Below the pieces are notes generated by a model. It had not been told where the DNA came from and did not search any database. It saw only the letters and a program-made list of their open reading frames with translations. The position numbers and the translations under genes were made by a program. Shown here in pieces: positions 5,905 through 6,992 of a stretch of DNA of 6,992 nucleotides. The stretch spans positions 1-6,992 of the forward strand of contig JAKBCH010000085.1 in the NCBI GenBank assembly GCA_021808055.1. The letters run 5' to 3'. Source of the stretch: Pseudomonadota bacterium. Lineage in GTDB: Bacteria > Pseudomonadota > Alphaproteobacteria > Acetobacterales > Acetobacteraceae. Each line of letters opens with the position of its first letter. The first letter of the stretch is position 1.

Positions 5905-5929
5905 AAGAATAAACAATTCTTTTAAAGAA
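5905..5929. repeat. AT-rich alternating inverted half-sites, possible operator
   Basis: AAGAAT (5905-5910), ATTCTT (5916-5921) and AAAGAA (5924-5929) alternate in direction. The first two form a 6-bp inverted repeat with a 5-nt gap; TTCTTT-T-AAAGAA (5917-5929) is a perfect 6-bp inverted repeat around one base. They lie just upstream of the -35 of the candidate operon promoter, roughly -41 to -65, where activators often bind. Function is inferred only from symmetry and position. Confidence 0.4.
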
Positions 5930-6014
5930 ACTGACGCGAGCAAATTACAAACTGGTTGAATTTGACGCCGAGCGGACAATATCCAGGCGGCATTTTTTAA
6001 ACCGGGAATCTGTG

Positions 6015-6992
6015 ATGCTTATTTGCACTGGCTATGGGGCAACCAGCCCTTCTTCTCCGTTGGCCCCGCTTACCTTCAACCGCCGTGATGTTGGCACGAA
6101 CGACATTGAAATCGAGATCATGTTTTGTGGCGTTTGCCACTCAGACCTGCATTTCGCCCGCGATGAGTGGCATTTCACTCAGTATCCCGCCGTGCCGGGG
6201 CACGAAATTGTCGGCCGGGTAAAGAGCGTTGGCGAAGGTGTGCGCAAATATAAGGCAGGCGATCTTGTTGGCGTTGGCTGCATGGTGAACAGCTGCCGCA
6301 CCTGCACATCCTGCCAGGAAGGGCTGGAGCAATATTGTGCTGAGGGGCTTACTGGCCAAACCTACGGTGGCACCGATAAGGCCATCAACGAACCCTCCAA
6401 GGGCGGGTATTCCGATCGGATCGTCGTCGATGAAAATTTTGTGCTGCGCATACCAGAAAATCTGGACCCAGCCGCAGCGGCACCGCTGCTGTGCGCGGGC
6501 ATCACGCTCTATTCACCGCTGCGCCACTGGGGTGCGGGGCCGGGCAAGAAGGTTGGCATCATCGGATTGGGCGGGCTTGGCCATATGGGCGTGAAGCTGG
6601 CCCACGCGATGGGTGCTGAGACGGCATTGTTCACCACGTCAGCCGGCAAGGTGGAGGATGCGAAGAAGCTTGGCGCCAGCCTGGTGATCCTGTCCAAGGA
6701 TGAAGCGCAGATGGCGGAACACGCCGAAAGCTTCGACCTGATCATCGATACGGTTTCCGCCTCTCATGATCTTTCTCCTTATTTCAACCTGTTGAAGCGC
6801 GATGCCACCATGGTGCAGGTGGGAGCCCCTGAGCACCCGCTGCCCATCCCTGTATTTCCGCTGCTGATGCGGCGGCGCAATTTTGCCGGCTCCATCATTG
6901 GTGGCATCAAGGAAACTCAGGAAATGCTGGATTTCTGCGGCAAGCATAATATCGCCGCCGAGATCGAGATGATCTCTATCCAGAAGATCAAC
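6015..6992 (+). CDS. zinc-dependent medium-chain alcohol/aldehyde dehydrogenase, CAD/YahK-like (3' end beyond window)
   Basis: The first 326 residues of a medium-chain dehydrogenase/reductase of usual length near 350. The GroES-like catalytic domain has FCGVCHSDLH (residues 37-46, catalytic-zinc Cys41), PGHEIVG (61-67, His63-Glu64) and LLCAG (158-162, third ligand Cys160). The structural-zinc lobe has four cysteines, Cys94, Cys97, Cys100 and Cys108. The Rossmann domain has GLGGLGH (184-190), followed by FTTSAGK (206-212), whose Ser and Lys resemble NADP-binding members of the cinnamyl-alcohol-dehydrogenase/YahK branch. The likely reaction is NADPH-dependent reduction of an aldehyde or the reverse; the substrate cannot be read. 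It is not the glutathione-dependent formaldehyde dehydrogenase type. The start is ATG 6015 with a weak GGGAA site (6004-6008); GTG 6012 is possible. It is divergent from the mgs operon and may share its control region. Confidence 0.88.
   Translation, partial: MLICTGYGATSPSSPLAPLTFNRRDVGTNDIEIEIMFCGVCHSDLHFARDEWHFTQYPAVPGHEIVGRVKSVGEGVRKYKAGDLVGVGCMVNSCRTCTSCQEGLEQYCAEGLTGQTYGGTDKAINEPSKGGYSDRIVVDENFVLRIPENLDPAAAAPLLCAGITLYSPLRHWGAGPGKKVGIIGLGGLGHMGVKLAHAMGAETALFTTSAGKVEDAKKLGASLVILSKDEAQMAEHAESFDLIIDTVSASHDLSPYFNLLKRDATMVQVGAPEHPLPIPVFPLLMRRRNFAGSIIGGIKETQEMLDFCGKHNIAAEIEMISIQKIN

Larger units (their letters stand above)
5842..6014. promoter_or_regulatory. divergent intergenic control region between mgsA and the dehydrogenase gene
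   Basis: This 173-bp stretch carries no gene. It holds the mgsA ribosome site and candidate promoter at its left end, an AT-rich block with inverted repeats at 5905-5929, three copies of TGACGC (5893-5898 minus, 5932-5937 plus, 5963-5968 plus) and an A/T run at 5993-6001. For the rightward gene I see TTGAAT (5956-5961) and TTGACG (5962-5967) as -35-like hexamers but no convincing -10 at the right spacing. Confidence 0.55.

Noticed and set aside
5968..5986. Sigma54 promoter (TGG...GC) on the minus strand upstream of the operon
   Set aside because: The GG and GC are 9 nt apart, not 10, and the surrounding bases do not match TGGCAC/TTGC.
5956..5990. Promoter for the dehydrogenase gene using TTGAAT or TTGACG
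   Set aside because: No acceptable -10 at 16-18 nt; CAATAT (5977-5982) is only 15 nt from TTGAAT. Left as a note in the intergenic entry.
1..6992. Mobile elements, CRISPR arrays, tRNA or rRNA genes, phage genes
   Set aside because: No transposase or integrase frames, no spaced direct repeats and no cloverleaf or rRNA sequence were seen; coding density and gene types look chromosomal.

Overview
The window is about 58% GC, densely packed bacterial chromosome. Gene content and protein sequences point to an alphaproteobacterium: an Fe-type superoxide dismutase, an NDUFAF6-like phytoene-synthase-fold protein, and a GlnT/GmaS plus split glutamate-synthase cluster of the kind known from rhizobia and methylamine-using alphaproteobacteria. 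A placement near Rhodospirillales/Acetobacteraceae is only a guess. I see no mobile element, CRISPR array or RNA gene.

Layout. At the left edge (1-362, minus) is the N-terminal part of an NDUFAF6-like member of the squalene/phytoene synthase superfamily. It is divergent, across 50 bp, from sodB (413-1012, plus), which ends in a strong hairpin terminator. That terminator abuts the stop of a convergent GNAT acetyltransferase gene (1058-1537, minus). Next, all on the minus strand and read from 5841 down to 1589, is a tight four-gene operon: a class II glutamine amidotransferase (mgsA/glxB-like), a stand-alone GXGXG-domain protein (mgsB/glxC-like), an FMN glutamate-synthase-like catalytic subunit (mgsC/glxD-like) and a type III glutamine-synthetase-family ligase (glnT/gmaS). 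Junctions are a 4-bp GTGA overlap, 2 nt and 11 nt or less. The GNAT gene follows 51 nt later with no visible terminator, so it may be the operon's last gene. A 173-bp intergenic region (5842-6014) with repeated motifs separates the operon from a divergent zinc-dependent MDR alcohol/aldehyde dehydrogenase that runs off the right edge (6015-6992, plus).

How the genes work together. The best-supported reading is the first half of the N-methylglutamate pathway. GmaS/GlnT would join methylamine to glutamate's side-chain carboxyl using ATP, giving gamma-glutamylmethylamide, and MgsABC, a glutamate synthase split into three chains, would move the methylamino group to give N-methylglutamate. Three sequence observations fit this better than ordinary GS/GOGAT ammonia assimilation. 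The ligase lacks the usual GS ammonium-site acidic residues. The FMN subunit lacks the 3Fe-4S cysteine motif. No GltD-type reductase gene is present. The dehydrogenase genes that complete the pathway (mgdABCD) are not on either side within this window, so the fate of the product here is open.
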